This document shows positions 44,676-52,655 of a stretch of 64,000 nt of DNA, piece after piece. The translations under genes were made by a program, and so were the position numbers. The notes beneath the pieces were generated by a model, which was not told where the DNA came from, made no database searches, and saw only the letters and a list, made by a program, of their open reading frames with translations. This stretch comes from Trujillonella endophytica (GTDB lineage Bacteria; Actinomycetota; Actinomycetes; Mycobacteriales; Geodermatophilaceae). Every line of letters begins with the position of its first letter. Positions within the stretch are counted from its first letter, which is position 1. The stretch spans positions 204,064 through 268,063 of the forward strand of contig NZ_FOEE01000004.1 in the NCBI RefSeq assembly GCF_900110555.1, written 5' to 3'.

Positions 44676-45139
44676 GCAAGAAGAAGACCGACGAGACCGA
44701 GACCCCCGAGGGCGAGGCCAAGGGCGGCAAGAAGAAGCTGCTCGTGATCGTCGCCGTCGCCCTCGTGGCCCTCGGCGCCGGCGCCTACTTCATGTTCTTC
44801 GCCGGTGGGGACGACGGCGAGCCCGTGGCCGGCGAGGTCCTGCCGCTGGAGTCCATCGCCGTGAACCTCGCCGGGGGCGGCTACCTGAAGATCGGCATCG
44901 CCCTCCAGCTGACCGAGGAGGCCGCGAGCGGCGGCCACGGCGGCGGCGGGGTCGACGGCTCCAAGGCCCTCGACCTGGTCATCTCGACCTTCTCGCAGGC
45001 CCAGCCGACGGACGTGACCGGCGCCCGGGACGCGCTGAAGGAGTCCCTGCGGCAGCAGATCATCGACGCCTACACCGACCACGAGGAGGGGACGCAGATG
45101 GTCATGGACGTCTACCTCACGGAGTACGTGACCCAGTAG
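44672..45139 (+). CDS. fliL: Flagellar basal body-associated protein FliL
   Basis: A 155-residue protein with a Lys/Glu-rich cytoplasmic start, a membrane helix (LLVIVAVALVALGAGAYFMFF) and the FliL domain (SIAVNLAGGGYLKIGIALQLTEEA, KALDLVISTFSQAQPTDVTGARDALKESLRQQIIDAY). FliL supports the stator under load. GTG overlaps the motB stop. A terminator-like hairpin follows before fliM. Confidence 0.92.
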   Translation: MSKKKTDETETPEGEAKGGKKKLLVIVAVALVALGAGAYFMFFAGGDDGEPVAGEVLPLESIAVNLAGGGYLKIGIALQLTEEAASGGHGGGGVDGSKALDLVISTFSQAQPTDVTGARDALKESLRQQIIDAYTDHEEGTQMVMDVYLTEYVTQ

Positions 45140-45188
45140 CCCGGCTCCTCGGGAAGCCCATGCTCCCCGTGCGTCACATCCTCCCCGG

Positions 45189-45219
45189 CTGACCGGCGGC
45201 GTCCCGCGCCGCCGGTCAG
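45189..45219 (+). terminator. Hairpin between fliL and fliM
   Basis: CTGACCGGCGGCG-tcccg-CGCCGCCGGTCAG, a perfect 13-bp stem with 5-nt loop in the 111-nt gap, followed by TTCG. It marks a break in the operon or an attenuator. Confidence 0.75.
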
Positions 45220-45250
45220 TTCGCGTCCGGGGCCCGCCGATGAGGGAGGG

Positions 45251-46210
45251 GTGACCCGCCCCGAGAACGGACCCGTCCCCGGGGGTGCCGGGACGCCGGC
45301 CGCCGGTGGCCGCCGGCGTGGCGCGCCCCGCACGTACGACTTCCGTCGCCCCACCAAGCTGTCCCGCGAGCACGTGCGCGTGCTGCAGATCGCGCAGGAG
45401 GCCTTCGCCCGCCAGGCGACGACGGTGCTGACGACGCTGCTGCGCACCGGTGCCCGGATGGAACTGCTGAGCATCGAGCAGCAGTCCTACGACGACTACG
45501 TCGCATCGCTGCCCAACCCCTACTTCCTGACGACGTTCACGCTGGAGCCGCTGAACGGCAAGGGCCTGCTGGCCTATCCGCTGGACATCGCGATGGCCAC
45601 CGTCGACCACATGCTCGGGGGGTCGGGGAGCTCCGACCAGCCGGACCGTCCGATGACGGCGATGGAGGTCACCATCACCGGGCAGCTGCTCAGCCGGCTG
45701 CTCGAGGAGTTCGCCGCCGCGTTCGCGCACATCACCGAGCTCCAGCCCGTCCGCGACGGGCTCGAGTACAACCCCGCCCTGGCCCAGGCCGCCGCGGGCT
45801 CGGACACGGTGATGGTCGCCAGCTTCGAGCTCTCCGTCGGCGACCGCGACGGCCAGGCGACCCTGGTCCTGCCGTTCTCCTCGTTCGCCACCTCGCTGAA
45901 CAACGCCACCTCGCCGCACCTGTCCGAGGCCGCCCAGCGCAAGCGCCAGCGGGCCGCCGAGCTCGTGGCCACCCGGCTGGAGCTGGTGCCGGTCGACGTG
46001 AGCATCCGGTTCAGCCCGCTGGAGGTCTCCTCCAGCGACCTGCTCTCCCTGGCCGTCGGTGACGTGCTGCTGCTGCGCCATCCGCGCGACAGCCCGCTCG
46101 AGGTCACCACCAACGACGTGACGTTCGCCTACGCGATCGCCAGCAACCACCGCCGCCGTCTCGCTGCCGCCATCGTCCCCACCCCGTACGCCGCGAAGGA
46201 CTCCGCATGA
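45251..46210 (+). CDS. fliM: Flagellar motor switch protein FliM
   Basis: A 319-residue switch protein. The middle domain is present (LSREHVRVLQIAQEAFARQATTVLTTLLRTGARMELLSIEQQSYDDYVASLPNPYF), as is the SpoA domain at the C-terminus (VPVDVSIRFSPLEVSSSDLLSLAVGDVLLLRHP). The N-terminal CheY-P-binding motif (EIDALL-like) is not seen; the first 40 residues are Gly/Arg/Pro-rich. The TGA overlaps the fliN ATG. Confidence 0.93.
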   Translation: MTRPENGPVPGGAGTPAAGGRRRGAPRTYDFRRPTKLSREHVRVLQIAQEAFARQATTVLTTLLRTGARMELLSIEQQSYDDYVASLPNPYFLTTFTLEPLNGKGLLAYPLDIAMATVDHMLGGSGSSDQPDRPMTAMEVTITGQLLSRLLEEFAAAFAHITELQPVRDGLEYNPALAQAAAGSDTVMVASFELSVGDRDGQATLVLPFSSFATSLNNATSPHLSEAAQRKRQRAAELVATRLELVPVDVSIRFSPLEVSSSDLLSLAVGDVLLLRHPRDSPLEVTTNDVTFAYAIASNHRRRLAAAIVPTPYAAKDSA

Positions 46211-46965
46211 CCGCCTCGCTCGACACCGTCCAGGCCTCCGAGACGATCGCCGCCGTCGTGGTGGCAGCCGCCTCCGCCGCGGCCGCGCTGGTCCCCTCGA
46301 CCGTCGACCTGGTCGCCGGCGACGCGGTCACCGACCCCGACGCGGTGACCCTGCCGCCCACGGCCGCCGCGGCCGTGACGGCCCGGCTGACCGGCGAGGT
46401 CAGCGGCGACGTCGTCCTGATCCTGTCGGCGGAGGTCGTCGAGGCGCTGGACAACTCCCCCGTCGGCCCCATGGACGTCGCGACCGCGCTGCGGCCGGCG
46501 CTCGAGGCCGCGGCGTCGGCGCTGGGCCGGGTGCGGGTGGACTCCGAGCGCACCGAGGACCCGGTGACCGCCCTCGACGGCCTGCGCGACAAGGGCATGT
46601 ACGTCGCCGTACCGCTGCTGGGCGCCGCCGAGGACGGCACCGAGGAGCACGTGGCCACCCTCGCGCTGCAGGTCACCCTCCCCCAGCCCCAGCGCACGCA
46701 GCGCGGCAGCCTCGAGCTGCTGCGGCACGTGGCCATGGAGGTCACCGTCGAGATCGGCCGCACCCGGATGACCGTCGGCGAGCTGCTCTCCCTGCACCCG
46801 GGCGAGGTGGTCGAGCTGGACCGCGCGGCCAGCGCGCCGGCCGACCTGCTGGTCAACGGCACCCTCATCGCTCGCGGCGAGGTCGTCGTCGTCGACGAGG
46901 ACTTCGGGCTGCGGATCAGCGAGATCGTCAGCGACGCCGCCGAGCTCGGGGGCATGGCCCCATGA
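46207..46965 (+). CDS. fliN: Flagellar motor switch protein FliN/FliY-type
   Basis: A 252-residue protein, longer than FliN alone (~100-140). Residues 1-155 are a CheC/CheX-like extension with an Ala-rich helical start and GEVSGDVVLILSAEVVEALDNS and VDSERTEDP. Residues about 170-245 are the FliN SpoA domain (HVAMEVTVEIGRTRMTVGELLSLHPGEVVELDRAASAPADLLVNGTLIARGEVVVVDEDFGLRISEIV). The layout resembles FliY of Bacillus, which can carry CheY-P binding and phosphatase activity; no CheC phosphatase motif could be confirmed. Overlaps fliO by 4 nt. Confidence 0.9.
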   Translation: MTASLDTVQASETIAAVVVAAASAAAALVPSTVDLVAGDAVTDPDAVTLPPTAAAAVTARLTGEVSGDVVLILSAEVVEALDNSPVGPMDVATALRPALEAAASALGRVRVDSERTEDPVTALDGLRDKGMYVAVPLLGAAEDGTEEHVATLALQVTLPQPQRTQRGSLELLRHVAMEVTVEIGRTRMTVGELLSLHPGEVVELDRAASAPADLLVNGTLIARGEVVVVDEDFGLRISEIVSDAAELGGMAP

Positions 46966-47390
46966 CCTGGATGCTGATCCGGCTGGTGCTCTCGCTGGCC
47001 TTCGTCGGCGGCGTGCTGTGGTTCGCCGCCCGCATCGCCCGCAAGCGCGGCATGGGCCAGGCCAACGGCCTGGTCGAGGTCGTCGCCGCGCAGCGGCTGG
47101 GCCGGGCCAGCACGGTCAGCGTCATCCGGATCGCCGACCGCGTGCTGGTGGTGGGGGCGACCGAGCAGACGGTCACCCTGCTGGCCGAGATGGACGGCGA
47201 GATGGTCGAGGCCACCCTGGCCGACCGCGAGCTCGCCGCCATGACCGGCTCCGCGCCCGCCGGCGGCGGCGTCCCCGGCGCCCTCTCCCCCCGCCGCGCC
47301 CCCGGCGGCGCCCTGGCCGGGTCGGTCTTCGACCGCGGCAGCTGGGGCGGCTTCGTCCAGCAGATGCGCGAGCGGACGGTCCGGCGCTGA
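46962..47390 (+). CDS. fliO: Flagellar biosynthetic protein FliO
   Basis: A 142-residue small protein with one N-terminal membrane helix (MLIRLVLSLAFVGGVLWFAARI) and the FliO beta domain (VEVVAAQRLGRASTVSVIRIADRVLVVGATEQTVTLLAEM). It assists FliP ring assembly. ATG overlaps the fliN stop; TGATG joins fliP. Confidence 0.9.
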   Translation: MTWMLIRLVLSLAFVGGVLWFAARIARKRGMGQANGLVEVVAAQRLGRASTVSVIRIADRVLVVGATEQTVTLLAEMDGEMVEATLADRELAAMTGSAPAGGGVPGALSPRRAPGGALAGSVFDRGSWGGFVQQMRERTVRR

Positions 47391-48232
47391 TGACCTCCCC
47401 CCGCCCCGTGCTCGCGCGGACGACGTCGCCGGCGCTGCGCCGCACCGTCGTCCTGCTGCTGGCGCTGCTCGCCGGCGCGGTGGTGGCCGTCCTCCTGGCC
47501 GGCCCCGCCTCCGCGGCACCGACCGAGCCGACCGCCCCGACGGCGCCGACCGCGCCCGTCGCGCCGGCCGTCGACGGCGGCGTGGACATCTCCGTCGGCG
47601 GCGGCAGCGCGAGCACCTCGGTCACGCTGATCCTCGCGATCACGGTCCTGTCGGTGGCGCCGTCGGTGCTGCTGCTGGCCACCTCGTTCACCAAGATCGC
47701 CGTGGTCCTGTCGCTGACCCGCAACGCGCTGGGCCTGCAGTCCTCCCCGCCGAACTCGGTGCTCACCGGCATCGCCCTGTTCCTCACGCTGTTCGTGATG
47801 GGGCCGGTCTTCTCGGAGATCAACGAGGTCGCCGTCCAGCCGTACCTGGACGGCGGGATGTCGATCTCGCAGGCCTACGACGTCGGCGTCGTCCCGCTCA
47901 AGGAGTTCCTGCTCGACAACACCCGGGACGACGAGCTGGAGCTCATGGTCGGGCTGTCGGGCGAGGAGCAGCCCGAGGACCGCGAGGCGGTGAGCATGAC
48001 GACGCTCATCCCGGCCTTCGTGCTCTCCGAGCTCAAGAGCGCCTTCATCATCGGGCTGGTCATCTTCATCCCGTTCCTGGTGCTGGACATGCTCGTCAGC
48101 TCCGCGCTCATGGCGATGGGCATGATGATGGTGCCGCCGTCGATCGTGTCGCTGCCGTTCAAGCTGCTGCTCTTCGTGGTGGTGGACGGCTGGGCGTTGA
48201 TCACGACGTCGCTGGTCGGGAGCTACACGTGA
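47390..48232 (+). CDS. fliP: Flagellar biosynthetic protein FliP
   Basis: A 280-residue export-gate subunit. A cleavable-signal-like start (LLLALLAGAVVAVLLAGPASAAP), a Pro/Thr linker, then the FliP core: ILAITVLSVAPSVLLLATSFTKIAVVLSLTRNALGLQSSPPNSVLTGIALFLTLFVMGPVF and FIIGLVIFIPFLVLDMLVSSALMAMGMMMVPPSIVSLPFKLLLFVVVDGWALI. Forms a FliP5-FliQ4-FliR1 gate with the next two genes. Confidence 0.97.
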   Translation: MTSPRPVLARTTSPALRRTVVLLLALLAGAVVAVLLAGPASAAPTEPTAPTAPTAPVAPAVDGGVDISVGGGSASTSVTLILAITVLSVAPSVLLLATSFTKIAVVLSLTRNALGLQSSPPNSVLTGIALFLTLFVMGPVFSEINEVAVQPYLDGGMSISQAYDVGVVPLKEFLLDNTRDDELELMVGLSGEEQPEDREAVSMTTLIPAFVLSELKSAFIIGLVIFIPFLVLDMLVSSALMAMGMMMVPPSIVSLPFKLLLFVVVDGWALITTSLVGSYT

Positions 48233-48504
48233 GCGACGCCGACGTCACCCAGATCGCCATCCAGACGATGATGGTGGCGGCCAAGGTCGCCGCCCCCATC
48301 CTGCTCACCGCGCTGCTGGTCGGGTTCCTGATCTCGCTGTTCCAGGCGGCCACGCAGATCCAGGAAGCGACCCTGTCCTTCGTGCCGAAGATGATCGCCG
48401 TCGCGATCGCGCTGCTGGTCACGGGCAACTGGGTGCTGTCGGAGCTGGTCAGCTTCACGCACACCCTGTTCGACACCCTCCCGCGGCTCCTCGGGCGGAC
48501 CTGA
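48229..48504 (+). CDS. fliQ: Flagellar biosynthetic protein FliQ
   Basis: A 91-residue protein with two membrane helices (MMVAAKVAAPILLTALLVGFLISLFQAAT and FVPKMIAVAIALLVTGNWVL) and the conserved QIQEATLSFVPK loop. GTG overlaps the fliP stop. Subunit of the export gate. Confidence 0.96.
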   Translation: MSDADVTQIAIQTMMVAAKVAAPILLTALLVGFLISLFQAATQIQEATLSFVPKMIAVAIALLVTGNWVLSELVSFTHTLFDTLPRLLGRT

Positions 48505-48509
48505 CCGCC

Positions 48510-49274
48510 ATGGACCTCGAGGTCCCGGCGGCCACCCTGGTGGCGCTGCTGCTGGCCACGGCGCGGGCGACCGGCTTCGTGCTGCTCGCCCCGCCGTTCA
48601 ACACCCGCGCCATCCCGGCGCCGGTCAAGGGCGCCCTGGCGCTGGCGCTGTCGGTCGCCCTGTTCACCCGGATCGCCCCGGACCTGCCGGAGCCGACCGC
48701 CGGCTTCCTCATCGTCGCCGCGGTCACCGAGGTGGTGATCGGTGCGGGCCTCGGCTTCGTCGTCCAGGTGTTCTTCGCCGCCGTCCAGTTCGCCGGCGAC
48801 CTCATCGACGTGTCCGGCGGCTTCACCCTGCAGCCGGCCTACGACCCGCTGTCGATGAACACCAGCGGCTCGATCAGCCGGTTGCACTACCTGCTGGCGA
48901 CGACCCTGCTGTTCACCAGCGGCGGGCACCTGATGATCGTCCGCGGCTTCGCCACCTCCTACGAGGGGCTGCCGGTCGGCGGCGGGGTACCCACCGACCA
49001 CCTCGCCGAGGTGCTGATCACCGCGTTCTCGATGATGTTCCTCGCGGCGCTGCAGATCGCCGGCCCGATGGTCGCGGTGCTGCTGCTGGCCGACGTCGCC
49101 CTCGCGCTGCTCTCCCGCGCGGCGCCGGCGCTGAACATCTTCGCGATCGGCTTCCCGGTGAAGATCATGCTCACCCTCGCGCTGCTGGGCCTGACCTTCC
49201 CGCTGCTGCCCCCGGCCCTCGACGCGCTGCTCGAGCAGGCCACCCGCGCCGTCGTCTCGCTGCGGAGCGGCTGA
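48510..49274 (+). CDS. fliR: Flagellar biosynthetic protein FliR
   Basis: A 254-residue protein with about six hydrophobic segments and family marks LLATARATGFVLLAPPFNTRAIPAPVKGALALALS, GLGFVVQVFFAAVQFAGDLIDVSGGF and LNIFAIGFPVKIMLTLALLGLTFPLL. Single subunit of the FliPQR gate. It starts 5 nt after fliQ; flhB follows after 52 nt. Confidence 0.95.
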   Translation: MDLEVPAATLVALLLATARATGFVLLAPPFNTRAIPAPVKGALALALSVALFTRIAPDLPEPTAGFLIVAAVTEVVIGAGLGFVVQVFFAAVQFAGDLIDVSGGFTLQPAYDPLSMNTSGSISRLHYLLATTLLFTSGGHLMIVRGFATSYEGLPVGGGVPTDHLAEVLITAFSMMFLAALQIAGPMVAVLLLADVALALLSRAAPALNIFAIGFPVKIMLTLALLGLTFPLLPPALDALLEQATRAVVSLRSG

Positions 49275-49326
49275 TGGCTCCCGCGCGCCGGCCGGCCGCC
49301 CCCGGATCTGCTGAGGGGGTGAGCTG

Positions 49327-50475
49327 ATGGCCAAGGACGGGCCCGGTGGGGAGAAGACCGAGGCACCTACTCCCAAGAAGCTCAAGGACGCCCGCAAGGA
49401 AGGGCAGATCCCACGGACCCAGGAGCTGGGCACGTGGGCCGGCATCGCGACCGCGAGCTTCCTCATGCCGATGCTGGTCGGCAACGCCTACGACGCGGTG
49501 GGCGAACTGTTCCTCCAGATCGGCGCGACGACCGACGACCCGCAGCCGGAGCGGGTGACCGGCCTGCTCGGGCAGGCGCTGTCGACGTTCCTCTCCACGC
49601 TGCTGCCGGCCGCCGTGGCGCTGATGGTCGTGGGGCTCGTCGCCTCCGCGGCGCAGGGCGGGGTCACGGTCTCGGCCAAGGGCATCAAGCCCACGCTGAA
49701 GAAGCTCAACCCCTTCCCGGGGATCAAGCGGATGTTCGGCACGCAGGGCATCTGGGAGGCGGCCAAGGCGGTCATCAAGACGGTGGCCCTGCTGGTCGTC
49801 GTGATCGTGACCAGCGACCGCGCGCAGGAACTCGTCTCCGCCGCCGGCGCCCTGCCGATCTCGGCGATCGTCGCGACGTTCACCGAGTCCGCCGTGCTCA
49901 TGCTCCGGGTCGTCGCCGTCACCGGCCTGATCATCGCCATCGCCGACTACGTCATCGTCCGCAGGAAGATGATGAAGCAGCTCAAGATGAGCCGCTACGA
50001 GATCGAGCAGGAGCACAAGCAGTCCGAGGGCGACCCGCACGTCAAGGGGCAGCGGCGCGCGACGGCGCTGGCGATGTCGCGCAACCGGATGATGGCCGAG
50101 GTCGCCGAGGCCGACGTCCTGCTGGTCAACCCCACCCACGTCGCCGTGGCGCTGAAGTACGACCCCGAGAAGGGCGCCCCCCGGGTGGTGGCCAAGGGGG
50201 CGGACCTGATGGCCGCGAAGCTGCGCGAGCGCGCCGCCGAGGCCCGAGTGCCGATGGTGCAGGACATCCCGCTGGCGCGGGCGCTGCACGCCTCGTGCGA
50301 GGTCGGCCAGGAGGTGCCGCCGCAGCTGTTCACCGCGGTGGCCCGGGTGCTGGCCTTCGTCATGCAGCTGGGCACCCGCGGGGTCCGCGGCGGGTTCCAC
50401 CGGCCCGGCTTCGAGGCCCCCGACCTCGAGGGCCTGCCGGTGGCCGGTCGCAGGAGGTTGCCCGCGGCGTCCTGA
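49327..50475 (+). CDS. flhB: Flagellar export switch protein FlhB
   Basis: A 382-residue export component. N-terminal GEKTEAPTPKKLKDARKEGQIPRTQELGTW, four membrane segments, and a cytoplasmic domain with the autocleavage site NPTH (VLLVNPTHVAVALKY), where cleavage switches from rod/hook to filament export. The segment KMMKQLKMSRYEIEQEHKQSEGDPHVK is also typical. RBS AGGGGGTGAG just upstream. 137 nt separate it from flhA. Confidence 0.97.
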   Translation: MAKDGPGGEKTEAPTPKKLKDARKEGQIPRTQELGTWAGIATASFLMPMLVGNAYDAVGELFLQIGATTDDPQPERVTGLLGQALSTFLSTLLPAAVALMVVGLVASAAQGGVTVSAKGIKPTLKKLNPFPGIKRMFGTQGIWEAAKAVIKTVALLVVVIVTSDRAQELVSAAGALPISAIVATFTESAVLMLRVVAVTGLIIAIADYVIVRRKMMKQLKMSRYEIEQEHKQSEGDPHVKGQRRATALAMSRNRMMAEVAEADVLLVNPTHVAVALKYDPEKGAPRVVAKGADLMAAKLRERAAEARVPMVQDIPLARALHASCEVGQEVPPQLFTAVARVLAFVMQLGTRGVRGGFHRPGFEAPDLEGLPVAGRRRLPAAS

Positions 50476-50612
50476 CCCGTCCCGACCCGCAGCGCAGGCG
50501 CCCCTCCGGGAGGCGGCTGTGCCGATCCCGCACGCCCGTGGCCGCCGGGGCGGCTGGGACGGATGAGCCGAACGCGGGTGCCGGCTCGAGTTGAACTGCC
50601 GATTCATCTGTC

Positions 50613-52655
50613 GTGAAGGGCATGAGCAAGGCCGCCGTCCCCATCGGCGTGGTCGCCATCGTGCTCATGCTGGTGGTGCCGCTGCCGGCCGCGGTGCTCG
50701 ACGTCCTGCTGGGCTTCAACATCACCTGCTCGCTGCTGATCCTGCTCGTGGCGATGCAGATCCGGAAGCCGCTGGACTTCGCCGTCTTCCCGGCGCTCAT
50801 CCTCATCGCCACGCTGTTCCGGCTGGCGCTGAACGTCTCCTCGACCCGGCTGGTGCTCACCGACGGCTTCGCCGGCAAGGTGATCGAGGCCTTCGGGCAC
50901 TTCGTCATCGGCGGCTCGCTGATCGTCGGCCTCGTGATCTTCGTGATCCTGACGATCATCCAGTTCGTGGTCATCACCAACGGTGCCGGCCGCGTCGCCG
51001 AGGTCGGCGCCCGCTTCACCCTCGACGCCATGCCCGGCAAGCAGATGGCGATCGACGCCGACCTCAACGCCGGCCTGATCAACGAGAACCAGGCCCGCAG
51101 GCGCCGGGCCGAGGTCACCGCCGAGGCCGACTTCTACGGCTCGATGGACGGTGCGTCGAAGTTCGTCAAGGGCGACGCGATCGCGGCCATCATCATCACG
51201 CTGATCAACCTGCTCGGTGGCTTCGCGATCGGCATCATGCAGAACGGCATGGCACCGGGCGAGGCCGTCGAGGTCTACTCGCTGCTCACCGTGGGCGACG
51301 GCCTGGTGTCCCAGATCCCGGCCCTGCTGCTCTCCACCGCGACCGGCATCATCGTCACCCGGTCGGCCACCGAGGGCGACATGGGCACCGACCTGCTCGC
51401 CCAGCTGGGCCGCTTCAAGCAGCCGGTGCGCATCGCCGGCGGCGCGGCGATCGCGCTCTGCCTGATCCCCGGGATCCCGGTGCTGCCGTTCCTCATCATC
51501 GGTGGGCTGTTCCTGGTCATGGCGTCCCGGATGAAGGAGTTCGTCCCGGAGGACGACGACGCCGAGGTGGCCGCGCCCGGCGAGGACGAGCCGCGGCCGG
51601 ACTCCCCCGAGGCCATCGCCGAGAAGATGCGGGTCGACCCGCTCGAGCTCGAGGTCGCCTACGACCTGGTCGACCTCGTCGACTCCAGCCGCGGCGGCGA
51701 CCTGCTGGACCGGGTCAAGGCGCTGCGCCGGAAGGTCGCCATGGAGACCGGCCTGGTCATCCCGCTGGTGCGCACCCGCGACAACCTGGACCTGCCCGCC
51801 TCCCAGTACGTGATCTGGCTCAACGGCGTCCCCGCCGCCAAGGGCAGCTCGCCCGCCGGCACCGTCCTCGCCATCGGCGACGGCCTCGAGGGCCTGCCCG
51901 GTCGCGCGACCCGTGAGCCGGTGTTCGGCCTGGCCGCGAAGTGGGTCCCGATCGAGCTTCAGCGGCAGGCCGAGATGGCCGGCGCCACCGTCGTCGACCG
52001 CTCCTCGGTCATCACCACCCACCTGGCCGAGGTCGTGCGGCAGAACGCCGCCGAGCTGCTGGGCCGGGAGGACGTCAAGCTGCTGGTCGAGATGGTCAAG
52101 CGGACCCACCCGATCGTCGTCGAGGAGCTCACCCCCTCGCTGCTCACGCTCGGGGAGATCCAGCGGGTGCTGCACGCGCTGCTGGCGGAGAACGTCTCCA
52201 TCCGCGACCTGGTGCGCATCTTCGAGGCGCTGTCGGTGCGGGCGAAGACCTCCACCGACGTCGACGGCCTGGTCGAGGCGGTGCGGGCCTCGCTCGGCGC
52301 CGCGATCAGCCACCCCTACGTCACCCCCGACGAGCGCCTGCACGTGCTGACGCTGGACCCCGGCTTCGAGCAGCGACTGCTCGAGTCGGTCCGGCAGAGC
52401 GACGGCGGTCAGGTGCTGGCGCTGGACGCCGGCTCCGTGGACGCGCTCGTCACCGGTTGTTCCGGACACCTGGAAGAGGCCGAACGTCACGGCTTCGCCC
52501 CGGTGCTCGTGTGCTCTCCCCAGGTGCGGGCGGCCCTGTCCCGCCTGATGCGCCAGGTCCTGCCCCGGCTGCCGGTGATCTCCTACTCGGAGGTCTCCCG
52601 GACGGCCCAGATCGAGTCACTGGGAGTGGTGAACGGTGCCGTTGCCATCCGTTGA
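50613..52655 (+). CDS. flhA: Flagellar biosynthesis protein FlhA
   Basis: A 680-residue export-gate ring protein. The N-terminal half has about eight membrane helices and the FHIPEP-family core (RLALNVSSTRLVLTDGFAGKVIEAFGHFVIGG, GRVAEVGARFTLDAMPGKQMAIDADLNAGLI, EADFYGSMDGASKFVKGDAIA). The C-terminal cytoplasmic part (ELEVAYDLVDLVD, VPIELQRQAEMAGATVVDRSSVITTHLAEVVRQ) forms a nonameric chaperone-docking platform. GTG start without an obvious Shine-Dalgarno. Overlaps flhF by 20 nt. Confidence 0.97.
   Translation: MKGMSKAAVPIGVVAIVLMLVVPLPAAVLDVLLGFNITCSLLILLVAMQIRKPLDFAVFPALILIATLFRLALNVSSTRLVLTDGFAGKVIEAFGHFVIGGSLIVGLVIFVILTIIQFVVITNGAGRVAEVGARFTLDAMPGKQMAIDADLNAGLINENQARRRRAEVTAEADFYGSMDGASKFVKGDAIAAIIITLINLLGGFAIGIMQNGMAPGEAVEVYSLLTVGDGLVSQIPALLLSTATGIIVTRSATEGDMGTDLLAQLGRFKQPVRIAGGAAIALCLIPGIPVLPFLIIGGLFLVMASRMKEFVPEDDDAEVAAPGEDEPRPDSPEAIAEKMRVDPLELEVAYDLVDLVDSSRGGDLLDRVKALRRKVAMETGLVIPLVRTRDNLDLPASQYVIWLNGVPAAKGSSPAGTVLAIGDGLEGLPGRATREPVFGLAAKWVPIELQRQAEMAGATVVDRSSVITTHLAEVVRQNAAELLGREDVKLLVEMVKRTHPIVVEELTPSLLTLGEIQRVLHALLAENVSIRDLVRIFEALSVRAKTSTDVDGLVEAVRASLGAAISHPYVTPDERLHVLTLDPGFEQRLLESVRQSDGGQVLALDAGSVDALVTGCSGHLEEAERHGFAPVLVCSPQVRAALSRLMRQVLPRLPVISYSEVSRTAQIESLGVVNGAVAIR

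Noticed and set aside
50596-50603. GCCGATTC upstream of flhA as a promoter -10
   Set aside because: No matching -35 at the right distance; the nearest CTCGAG is only 7 nt away.
49171-50607. Antisense ORF over flhB
   Set aside because: His/Arg/Asp-rich shadow of the flhB codons, no independent support.
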